A stretch of 11,630 nucleotides of DNA from Nitrospina sp. GTDB taxonomy: Bacteria; Nitrospinota; Nitrospinia; Nitrospinales; Nitrospinaceae. A program made the position numbers and the translations under genes. The stretch lies in contig SMVT01000075.1 in assembly GCA_004357365.1 (NCBI GenBank), forward strand, positions 1 to 11,630, written 5' to 3'. Shown here piece after piece: positions 1 through 6,334 of this stretch. Numbering within the stretch: the stretch's first letter is position 1; each line of letters starts with the position of its first letter. The notes below the pieces were generated by a model. It was not told the origin of the DNA. It saw only the letters and a program-made list of their open reading frames with translations, and made no database searches.

Positions 1-543
1 ATGGCGGTTCCGGGGATCGAGATCCTCTACATGCACAATTGCTGGCTGAAGGATTCCTACCTGGAAGAGTTGGCCGTGTCGAATCTGTTCGCGTCGGTGA
101 AGGAGCTCTGGATGTATGAGAATTCGCTCGGCAGTGACGGCGTCCGCTATATCGCGGAATCGGAAAAATTTGAAAACCTGAAATACCTGAGCCTGTACTC
201 GAACAAAATCGGCCCGGAAGGGGCGGCGGCACTGGCGGAATCGGCTTATCTGTCCCGGCTGGAAACGTTGGATCTGTCGTTCAACCGGGTGGGCGACGAA
301 GGGGCGGCGGCGCTGGCACACTCCAAGCATCTCAACCGGCTGAAGGTTCTGCATCTGGACGCCAACGGCATCGGTGCGGCGGGCATGCAGGCATTGGCCG
401 AATGTCCCGGACTGCGCAACCTCACCACCTTGAACCTGACCTACAATCGCATGGAACCCGACGGTCTGGAAGCGATGCACGGCTCGGCGCGCCTCAAGGC
501 ATTGGCAACTTTTAAATCGGACCTGCCCCAGGAAGATGACTGA
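1..543 (+). CDS. Leucine-rich repeat (ribonuclease-inhibitor type) protein, probably 5'-truncated
   Basis: The 180 visible residues are almost entirely LRRs with a strict 27-residue period. Units begin near residues 6, 33, 60, 87, 114 and 141. The pattern is LxxLxLxxNxIGxxGAxALAxS, for example LETLDLSFNRVGDEGAAALA. This is the RI-like class, which forms a curved alpha/beta solenoid used for protein-protein binding; no enzymatic domain is visible. The frame opens with ATG at base 1, but the protein begins inside an LRR with no cap or signal peptide. I therefore think the true start lies left of the window, though a start at base 1 cannot be excluded. The C-terminus (ATFKSDLPQEDD) leaves the repeat pattern and looks like a real end. 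The stop codon overlaps the start of the next LRR gene by 8 nt, so the two are probably co-translated. The binding partner is unknown. Confidence 0.85.
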   Translation: MAVPGIEILYMHNCWLKDSYLEELAVSNLFASVKELWMYENSLGSDGVRYIAESEKFENLKYLSLYSNKIGPEGAAALAESAYLSRLETLDLSFNRVGDEGAAALAHSKHLNRLKVLHLDANGIGAAGMQALAECPGLRNLTTLNLTYNRMEPDGLEAMHGSARLKALATFKSDLPQEDD

Positions 544-2032
544 ACCGCACCCCCTGGCCTCTCAAAACGGCCACCAACGCATCCTCGACGCCATCCAGGA
601 AAAACTGGGATGGCAGGCCGCGAGCCTGGATTTGAGTTATGACCGGCTGGGCGACCTTGGCGTCATCTATCTCGCGCGCAAATGCGATTTGTCCCATGTG
701 CGGGTGCTGAACCTGAGCTGGAACGAAATCTCCGATGCCGGAGTGCGCACTCTGGCGGACTGTCCCACGCTCAAGCATCTGACGCATCTGCATCTGGACT
801 CCAACGCCATCGGCGACGCCGGCGCGCAGGCGCTGGCGGATTCGCCTCACTTGGGCCGGGTCAAACTGATCAACCTGACCCACAACCGCGTGGGTGACGC
901 CGGAGCCCTGGCCCTGATCAAATCGTCCCGGTTGCCGCAGTTGGAATTTCTGGAACTGGAACTCAACCGGGTGGGCGCCAGCCGCCTGAGCCGGTTCCCG
1001 GACGGCGCCGCCAATGCTTCGTTAAGGTGGCTCAATTTGCGGAGCAATCAAATTGACGCGGGAACTCTCGAAGACTGGGTGCCGACCGGAGCCTTTGCGC
1101 CGCTGACGCATCTGAATCTGGGCTGGAACCGGATCGACGAGGCCGGAGCTAAACTGCTGGCGTACTCGCCGACCATCAACCGGCTGGAGACGCTTCTTTT
1201 GAACTCCAACCACATCGGCACCGAAGGAGCCAAGGCTCTGGCGCAATCGAAAAACCTTTCCGGCATTCGCGAATTGTTCATGCACGACAACGATTTTGAC
1301 CAACAGGGAAAAGGTGCACTCAACGACCTGCATATACGGCAATTGTTCCGCAAGCATCTGGACGGGACCACCCTCAATCTCAACGGCCGGCGTTTGAACA
1401 ACAGCGGCCTCGAGGCGCTGGCCCGGTGTCCGGAGCTGGCCGGGGTGGAAACGCTGTCCCTGCGTAACAACCATTTCGATCACCGGGGGTTGATGGTGCT
1501 GGCCTCATCGGAACATCTCAAAAATCTGAAATCGCTGAACCTGATGGACAATGCCATCGGCAATAAAGGCGTGGTGGGGCTGGTGGAGTCGGCCTCATTC
1601 GAAGGGTTGCGGCGCTTGAATCTGGAGAAAACCGATATCAAAGGTCCGGCGGTGCTGGCTCTGGCGGTGTCCAAAAAGTTTTCCCGCCTCGAAGAATTGA
1701 ATTTGAGCTACAACGAACTCCTGGACCGCGGCGTCGGTATCCTGGCCGCTTCCGAAAACTTCGGGCGGCTCAAGCGCCTGTTCCTGTGGAATATTTTCAT
1801 GAGCGACGCCGGGCTGGAGGCCATCGCCCGGTCGCCGCACCTGACCCACCTGCATGAACTGCGCGTCGGCAACAACCAGATCGGTCCCAGGGGAATCCAG
1901 GCGCTGTCCGAGTCGGACCTTTTCACGAGAATTAAAAAACTGGATCTCAGGAACAACCGGTTCAGCGTCAACACCTTCACGCAATTCACCCATTCCCCAA
2001 AATTCAAGGGGCTCGAAGATTTCCGGTTTTAA
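536..2032 (+). CDS. Large leucine-rich repeat (RI-type) protein with two capped LRR blocks
   Basis: This 498-residue protein is nearly all LRR, with about 17 units of 27 residues. In the second half the LxxLxL cores fall at residues 304, 331, 358, 385, 412, 439, 466 and 493 without slippage. Residues 12-28 form a helical N-terminal cap (RILDAIQEKLGW) ahead of the first strand (ASLDLSYDRL). A similar segment recurs at about 263-285 (LHIRQLFRKHL followed by GTTLNLNGRRL), where spacing widens to 33 residues. The protein therefore looks like two capped solenoid blocks fused together. I see no signal peptide, TM helix or catalytic domain, so a cytosolic protein-interaction scaffold is the likeliest role. 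The ATG overlaps the upstream LRR stop by 8 nt. An AGGA lies only 2 nt before it, which is too close for a normal SD, so initiation may depend on coupling. No other good in-frame start is nearby. Confidence 0.9.
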   Translation: MTEPHPLASQNGHQRILDAIQEKLGWQAASLDLSYDRLGDLGVIYLARKCDLSHVRVLNLSWNEISDAGVRTLADCPTLKHLTHLHLDSNAIGDAGAQALADSPHLGRVKLINLTHNRVGDAGALALIKSSRLPQLEFLELELNRVGASRLSRFPDGAANASLRWLNLRSNQIDAGTLEDWVPTGAFAPLTHLNLGWNRIDEAGAKLLAYSPTINRLETLLLNSNHIGTEGAKALAQSKNLSGIRELFMHDNDFDQQGKGALNDLHIRQLFRKHLDGTTLNLNGRRLNNSGLEALARCPELAGVETLSLRNNHFDHRGLMVLASSEHLKNLKSLNLMDNAIGNKGVVGLVESASFEGLRRLNLEKTDIKGPAVLALAVSKKFSRLEELNLSYNELLDRGVGILAASENFGRLKRLFLWNIFMSDAGLEAIARSPHLTHLHELRVGNNQIGPRGIQALSESDLFTRIKKLDLRNNRFSVNTFTQFTHSPKFKGLEDFRF

Positions 2033-2077
2033 ATTAAGGTTGGGATTTAAAGATGGGGTGCCGCTACCGGGGGGTTA

Positions 2078-2650
2078 TTAATTTTGCCGGGACAATTCGA
2101 TGGCTTTCCGGTTCAGGATTCTCTGAACACGGGCCAACTCGGCGGTGAACTGCTTGAACTTTTCCTGGTGCTTTTCATCCTTGCTCAGACCATGGATGAA
2201 CTCTTCCAGCTGTTTCCAGTTTTTGCTTTTTGGGATCGCTTCCTTTAATTGCAGAACTTTCTTTTCCAGCTCGGCGAACGAGGGGTCCTTGCCGCACAAA
2301 TCTTTCGAAAATTCGGGGAACCAGTCGAGGTCCATGAACGCCGGGAGCCCCTGATCGCGGATGATCATATCCGGATGTTTTTCGGACATGTACTGGAATT
2401 TCCGGGTATCGTAGGCCATCTCCTTCATCCGCCATTCGAGACTTTCGTCGGCGATGGGTATCAGCTCCGGGCGGTCTTCCGTCACAATGTCGTACAATTT
2501 CAGCATCCAGTCCTTTTTGACCTGAGACAGAGTATCCCAGGCCTGGTCGCCGGTTTTAGGAATCGCTTCCCCGGCCAGGACCCCACCCGCCTGAAACAGC
2601 AGAGCCATCAGAATTACCGTCAGATTTCGCACGCAGGTCTTCAGCACCAT
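2078..2650 (-). CDS. Exported helical protein of unknown function
   Basis: I do not recognise this family. I chose the ATG at 2650 (190 aa) because GGGGA lies 5 nt upstream and it places a standard signal peptide at the N-terminus: K4 and R8, then a hydrophobic stretch (about 9-24), then VLA-GEA as a plausible signal peptidase I site near residue 26. A TTG at 2680 would add ten residues but has no better ribosome-binding site. The mature part (about 164 aa) is charged and predicted helical. It contains a cluster around DLDWFPEFSKDLCGKDPSF, with the only mature cysteine at 119, and an amphipathic, possibly coiled-coil C-terminal half (about 125-190) rich in Lys and Glu. A periplasmic location is likely. 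It converges on the LRR genes, with 45 bp between stops, and is read from its own promoter near 2700. Confidence 0.8.
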   Translation of the reverse strand: MVLKTCVRNLTVILMALLFQAGGVLAGEAIPKTGDQAWDTLSQVKKDWMLKLYDIVTEDRPELIPIADESLEWRMKEMAYDTRKFQYMSEKHPDMIIRDQGLPAFMDLDWFPEFSKDLCGKDPSFAELEKKVLQLKEAIPKSKNWKQLEEFIHGLSKDEKHQEKFKQFTAELARVQRILNRKAIELSRQN

Positions 2651-2698
2651 ACACGTCCCCGTTAAACAAAAATTAATCAATGTAAATGTATTTCTTCT

Positions 2699-2704
2699 AT
2701 TATA
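2699..2704 (-). promoter_or_regulatory. -10 element of the promoter for the exported helical protein
   Basis: Read on the minus strand this is a perfect TATAAT, 48 nt upstream of the ATG at 2650, giving a predicted leader of about 40 nt. The region 17 nt further upstream (GTGGTC at 2722-2727) is a poor -35 match, so the promoter may be weak or activator-dependent. Confidence 0.45.
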
Positions 2705-2778
2705 TCGCAGTCTTAGGAAGAGACCACCGGAAATCCCCCGAAAAGGTGACTGTCCACTTAAAGAGGGTTAAATCAAAC

Positions 2779-2810
2779 AAAAAAAATCCCCGGAAACATC
2801 GTTTCCGGGG
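2779..2810 (-). terminator. Intrinsic terminator of the NuoF-like gene
   Basis: A perfect 10-bp stem (CCCCGGAAAC at 2788-2797 with GTTTCCGGGG at 2801-2810) closes a 3-nt loop. On the minus strand the stem is followed by eight uridines (A-run 2779-2786 on the plus strand). It starts about 38 nt past the stop codon at 2849 and therefore ends the NuoF-like transcript before the next minus-strand gene. Confidence 0.92.
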
Positions 2811-2848
2811 AGAGCCATCAGATGGAAATGATTGATGACGGCGGCGCC

Positions 2849-4672
2849 TCAGGCGATCGCCAGGAAATTACAGGCCTGGTAACATGCGTTGCAATTGATG
2901 CACAGGTCCATATCGATATGGGCCGCCACTTTTTTAGTGCCGCCGGTGATCGCACCGGTGGGGCAGGGCTTGATGCAAGCCCCGCAGGCCACACAATCGT
3001 CCTCTTTCACAAAGTATATGTAGAGACCGGTACACATGGCCGCATCGCATACCTGATCGACAATATGCCGCTCGTATACTTTGCGGAAATACTTGAGCCC
3101 GGTCAGTACCGAATAAACGGCGGTTTCGCCTAAGCCGCACAGTGAAGTGACATTGATTTCTTCACACAGGGCCTGGAGCTTGTCGAGATATTCAATTTTG
3201 CCGCGGCCTTCGGCGATATCGTCCAGCATGTTTTTTATCAGGGTCAACCCGATACGGCAGGGGGTGCACTTGCCGCAGGTTTCGGATTCGTTGAAGCCGA
3301 TGCAAAATCGGGTCAGGTCGATCACGCAGGCGGACTCGTCATAAGCCGACAGGCTGGCCTGGCCCATGAGGGCGCCGGCCTCGAGCAGGCTTTCGTAATC
3401 GGTTTTGATGTCGATTTTATCCGGAGGCAGGAACCCGCCGGTCACGCCGCCGATATGCACCACCTTCAACTCTTTTTTCTTGAGGATGCCGCCGCAATAA
3501 TCTTCGATGATTTCCCGGACCGTGGTGTTCATATCCAATTCCATGAGCCCGTTGTACTTGATATTGCCCGCCAACGCCCAGGTTTTACATCCGTGGGCGT
3601 TGTCCGGTCCCATGGAGAGGTGCCAGTCGGCGCCTTTACTGATAATAAACGGCACCGTCGCATACGTTTCGGCGTTGTTGAGGATGGTGGGGTAACCGTA
3701 CAATCCTTTTTCCGAGGAATGCGGCGGCTGGGCTTTCGGGAACGGCCGTTTGCCTTCGACCGACTCCATCAGCGCGGTGGACTCGCCGCCGATAAACGCT
3801 TCCATGCCTTCATGCACGTAACAGTCGATGCTGAATCCGGTGCCCATGATGTTGTCGCCGAGGAAGCCGCGCTCGCGTGCCGCCTCCAGAGCCATGTTCA
3901 GACGGCGCACCGCAATGCCGTAATCGGAACGGGTGTAGATGATGGCATCGGTCGCCTGAATGGCGTAGGCACCGATCAATAAACCTTCCAGCACCTGATG
4001 GGGAGAACCCTCCATCACACTGCGGTCCATGTAGGAAGACGGGTTGCCTTCGTCGCCGTTGACCATGATGTAGCGTTTTTCCGCCTCTTGGCGGGCGGCC
4101 TTTTCCCATTTTTCGCCGGTGATGAAACCGCCGCCGCCCTTGCCGCGCAGGTTGGATTTCTTGATCTCGGCGATCACTTCCGCCGGGGTCATGGTGGTCA
4201 GCACCTTCTTGAGTGCTTCATAACCGCCGACCTTGATGTAGTCGTCGATATTTTCCGGATCGATGTTGCCGCCGTGCGCCAGGGCCACGCGCGTCTGCTT
4301 CTCGAGTTTTTCGTAATAATCCGGCTTGGCCGCGTTTTTAGCGACGGTTTTGCCGCCGATGATGTGGTCCTGCATGATCTTGACCACCATCTCCGGCTTG
4401 ACGCGTTCATAGGTAACGCGCGGTTGACCGGGAACATAGACATCCACCAGAACGTCGCGGCTGCAATACCCCCGGCATCCGACCTGGCCCAGGGAACAAC
4501 CGCCCTTTTCCATGATTTCCGCTACCGCCTTGTGTTCTTCGATCTGTTTCTCGAATTCTTGATAGACCTTTTCGGCGCCTTCGGCGATACCGCTCAGGCT
4601 TTTGCAAATGGTGATCCTGACCGTGTCTTTTTTGGTGCTCGAGGCTTTGGCTTGCTCCGCCACAGCTTCCAT
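2849..4672 (-). CDS. NuoF/HydB/HndC-like NAD(P)H-type iron-sulfur flavoprotein
   Basis: This 607-residue protein has the domain order of HydB/HndC-type diaphorase subunits. In order: a thioredoxin-like [2Fe-2S] ferredoxin domain (about 18-105; C23, C59, C66, C70); a NuoF core for FMN and NAD(H) (about 135-345; RGKGGGGFITG at 176-186, GDEGNPSSYMDR at 206-217); an SLBB-like domain (about 365-430); the N3-type [4Fe-4S] site (CGKCTPC at 466-472 plus C512); and a C-terminal 2x[4Fe-4S] ferredoxin (C560, C563, C566, C570; C591, C594, C597, C601). The family passes electrons between pyridine nucleotide and FeS partners in hydrogenases, formate dehydrogenases or related complexes. Here several residues expected around NADH differ, and one [2Fe-2S] cysteine of the usual pattern is a glycine (G28). 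AGGAG sits about 7 nt before the ATG. No NuoE, NuoG or hydrogenase gene is beside it, so its partner and substrate are unknown. Confidence 0.9.
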   Translation of the reverse strand: MEAVAEQAKASSTKKDTVRITICKSLSGIAEGAEKVYQEFEKQIEEHKAVAEIMEKGGCSLGQVGCRGYCSRDVLVDVYVPGQPRVTYERVKPEMVVKIMQDHIIGGKTVAKNAAKPDYYEKLEKQTRVALAHGGNIDPENIDDYIKVGGYEALKKVLTTMTPAEVIAEIKKSNLRGKGGGGFITGEKWEKAARQEAEKRYIMVNGDEGNPSSYMDRSVMEGSPHQVLEGLLIGAYAIQATDAIIYTRSDYGIAVRRLNMALEAARERGFLGDNIMGTGFSIDCYVHEGMEAFIGGESTALMESVEGKRPFPKAQPPHSSEKGLYGYPTILNNAETYATVPFIISKGADWHLSMGPDNAHGCKTWALAGNIKYNGLMELDMNTTVREIIEDYCGGILKKKELKVVHIGGVTGGFLPPDKIDIKTDYESLLEAGALMGQASLSAYDESACVIDLTRFCIGFNESETCGKCTPCRIGLTLIKNMLDDIAEGRGKIEYLDKLQALCEEINVTSLCGLGETAVYSVLTGLKYFRKVYERHIVDQVCDAAMCTGLYIYFVKEDDCVACGACIKPCPTGAITGGTKKVAAHIDMDLCINCNACYQACNFLAIA

Positions 4673-5119
4673 GGGGCTTCTCCTATGAATCTATATAATC
4701 ATTGAAATCAGGATTCTTAATCAACCGTGAGCCCGGGAAATTCTGATCCGGGGGACACCACGGGCAAACGCAGATGATAATATAAATTCGCACAGGTGCC
4801 AAGATATTTCCATAAAATCCGCCCCGGATTTCAGGAAAATCTCCCGGCCTAAGCCTTGAAATGAAAGAAAATACAGCTCCCCGGGGCAAAGGCGGGAGGT
4901 TTTCGGGGAAATCCCGCAGAACCCTGCCCAAAGCCCCCTCAAACCAGTGTTTTTACCCGCACCGCCACCCCGGGGTCGGATATGCAAACGGGCCCCGGGT
5001 GGCCGGGACTGAAGCGGACCTCAGGCAGGTTTTGCAATACCGGGGACTTGCAGGTGTTATTTAAAATGGCAGGGGAAGGTCGGATGTTGAAGCCCGGCAC
5101 CACTGAAATGGCGGTGCCC
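4673..5119. other. Gene-poor gap with the leader of the NuoF-like gene
   Basis: I see no convincing gene here. Short open frames exist on both strands, but they lack ribosome-binding sites and have odd compositions. The left part is the probable 5' leader and promoter of the NuoF-like gene: a TATTAT at 4777-4782 (minus strand), a dyad at 4787-4802, and G/C-rich self-complementary segments at 4731-4765. The right part has several short GC-rich palindromic stretches. It ends in a GGCACC/GGTGCC hairpin (5096-5101 with 5113-5118, 11-nt loop) just past the propeller gene's stop. That hairpin lacks a U-tract, so I do not call it a terminator. Confidence 0.5.
4777..4802 (-). promoter_or_regulatory. 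Candidate promoter/operator of the NuoF-like gene
   Basis: On the minus strand, TTGGCACCTGTGCGAA (4787-4802) is a near-palindrome with arms TTxGCAC and GTGCxAA. It lies 4 nt upstream of a TATTAT (4777-4782), about 105 nt before the ATG at 4672. A repressor or activator bound here would cover the promoter spacer. No good -35 exists at 17 nt, and the GG-to-GC spacing does not fit sigma-54. This is a weak call based on symmetry and position. Confidence 0.25.
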
Positions 5120-6178
5120 TCAGGGGATCAGCTTGCCGATTTTATTGTTGTACCGGCCCCGGAAATACATCCCCATCTCCGTAAACCAGACGTTGCCGTC
5201 CTTGTCCAGGATAATTTGGGTGGGATGGCTGTGCGGGTCGGGTAGTTTATAGAATTTCACGCCTTTGGAGGTTCCCGGCTCCGCCTGCGACAGGTCCAGC
5301 CGGCCGATGGCATCGGGCCGGGCGGCGGTGAACCAGACGTAGCCCCGTTTTTCATCGATCTGGAGGTCATGCGGACTGCGCCGTTTGCCCAGAAAATATT
5401 CCACGAGGTGCGGTTTGCCGTTCCTGTGTTCCAGTTTGGTCAACTTGCTGGCAAACATCTGGGTGAACCACACCGTCCCGTTCGCGGACAAGGTCAATCC
5501 GTGCGGGACGGATTTTTCCGGAGGGACCGCGATCTCCTGCACCTCGCCCGTCTTCGTATTCAGGTACCCCAGTTTATTGAAAAACAGGTTGACCCAGAAC
5601 ATGCCGCCCTGGGTGTACCACAGTTTGTCCCCGTCCACAGCCAGGGCATGCGGATTGCCGGGTCCCACCGGATATTCCGTGATCGCGCCAGTCTTCGGGT
5701 TCAGCCGGCCCACTTTATTGGTTTGAAATTCCAGAAACCAGATTGAGCCGTCGGTTCCTTCCGCGATCTGGTGGGGTTCACTGTGGGGGGAGGGAATCTC
5801 ATATTCCTTGATGATGCCTGTTTTGGGGTCCAAACTGCCGATGCGGTTGCCGCCCATTTCCGTGAACCAGACCAGGCCATTGCGGGCTACCGTCAGGTAA
5901 TGGGGTTTGCTGTTGGGATGCGGCAGTTCGTATTCGGTAAAGCCCTGTTGGGTCAGGGGTTTCCCTTGGGAGGGCACCAGTTTCCCGATCCGGTTGGCAT
6001 TGAGTTCGGTAAACCAGAGATTGCCTTGGCTGTCAAAAGCCAGATCGGCCGGACTGCTGTCGGGTGTAGGGGTGGGATATTCAAGAATAACTTCCCCAAA
6101 AGAGGTAGTCCAAACGGAAAGAAAACAACCCATTGCCAGCAAAAGAACGCATCTTTTGGCCATCAGCTTGTTGAGCAT
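5120..6178 (-). CDS. Exported Vgb/NHL-like seven-bladed beta-propeller protein
   Basis: The 352-residue protein opens with an export signal (KR at 8-9, then a hydrophobic stretch to about 24). Seven propeller blades follow, each starting with P-H or a variant: PADLAF 43, PHYLTV 92, PHQIAE 135, PHALAV 176, PHGLTL 225, PHDLQI 269 and PTQIIL 319. Each then has a WFTE-like strand and an N-(R/K)-(I/V)-G-(K/R/S)-L strand, spaced 40-50 residues apart. This matches the virginiamycin B lyase (Vgb)/streptogramin lyase-like family. Most bacterial members of this type have no proven lyase activity, and I cannot confirm the catalytic His/Glu set here, so I call the fold, not antibiotic inactivation. The ATG at 6178 follows a run of eight Gs at SD distance; the internal ATG at 6163 lacks an SD. 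It stands alone, divergent from the ABC transporter genes. The likely location is the periplasm. Confidence 0.88.
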   Translation of the reverse strand: MLNKLMAKRCVLLLAMGCFLSVWTTSFGEVILEYPTPTPDSSPADLAFDSQGNLWFTELNANRIGKLVPSQGKPLTQQGFTEYELPHPNSKPHYLTVARNGLVWFTEMGGNRIGSLDPKTGIIKEYEIPSPHSEPHQIAEGTDGSIWFLEFQTNKVGRLNPKTGAITEYPVGPGNPHALAVDGDKLWYTQGGMFWVNLFFNKLGYLNTKTGEVQEIAVPPEKSVPHGLTLSANGTVWFTQMFASKLTKLEHRNGKPHLVEYFLGKRRSPHDLQIDEKRGYVWFTAARPDAIGRLDLSQAEPGTSKGVKFYKLPDPHSHPTQIILDKDGNVWFTEMGMYFRGRYNNKIGKLIP

Positions 6179-6219
6179 GGCAAACCCCCCCTTTTAAATT
6201 TTCATTTCGGTAGGGCTAT

Positions 6220-6248
6220 ATTATATATAATCAGTCTAAAAATGGTAA
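6220..6248 (-). promoter_or_regulatory. Promoter of the propeller gene
   Basis: On the minus strand, TTACCA (6243-6248, 4/6 to the -35 consensus), a 17-nt spacer and a perfect TATAAT (6220-6225) lie 42 nt upstream of the ATG at 6178. The surrounding DNA is very AT-rich compared with the genes, as expected for a promoter region. Confidence 0.6.
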
Positions 6249-6275
6249 TAAATATACCCGTTTTTTTATTTTTTT

Positions 6276-6303
6276 TTGCGCAGGATAGGCCTTAACCTAT
6301 TTG
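6276..6303 (+). promoter_or_regulatory. Candidate promoter of the ABC transporter genes, with a small inverted repeat
   Basis: TTGCGC (6276-6281), 16 nt and TATTTG (6298-6303) form a weak sigma-70-like pair, about 32 nt before the ATG at 6335. An inverted repeat (ATAGG at 6285-6289, CCTAT at 6296-6300) falls inside the spacer and could be an operator. Long T-runs at 6261-6277 precede it. Support is only by position and partial consensus match. Confidence 0.25.
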
Positions 6304-6334
6304 AGACAGTTTCTTGCGCATTTCAGGAGCATTT

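Noticed and set aside
500..620. A frameshift splitting one LRR gene into two
   Set aside because: The first product ends outside the LRR register and the second begins with a proper cap helix, so two genes fit better. I keep this as an open check under the LRR finding.
1..2032. 81-bp periodicity as a DNA tandem repeat or CRISPR-like array
   Set aside because: The period comes from 27-residue LRR units; the nucleotide copies are diverged and there are no constant repeats with unique spacers.
2747..2765. GTGACTGTCCACTT as an insertion-sequence end
   Set aside because: It resembles some IS terminal repeats in style, but there is no matching inverted copy, no target duplication and no transposase remnant in view.
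3998..4705. 235-codon plus-strand open frame opposite the NuoF-like gene
   Set aside because: It is the antisense shadow of a well-supported conserved gene; its protein has no motif and no ribosome-binding site.
4787..4802. Sigma-54 promoter (TGGCAC...TGC)
   Set aside because: The GG and GC doublets are about 9 nt apart instead of the required 12, so the spacing fails.
4861..5064. Small plus-strand gene in the 4673-5119 gap
   Set aside because: It has no SD, a low-complexity composition, and it overlaps another unlikely frame; nothing supports coding.
5096..5118. Terminator of the propeller gene
   Set aside because: The GGCACC/GGTGCC stem is only 6 bp with an 11-nt loop and no U-tract on the minus strand.
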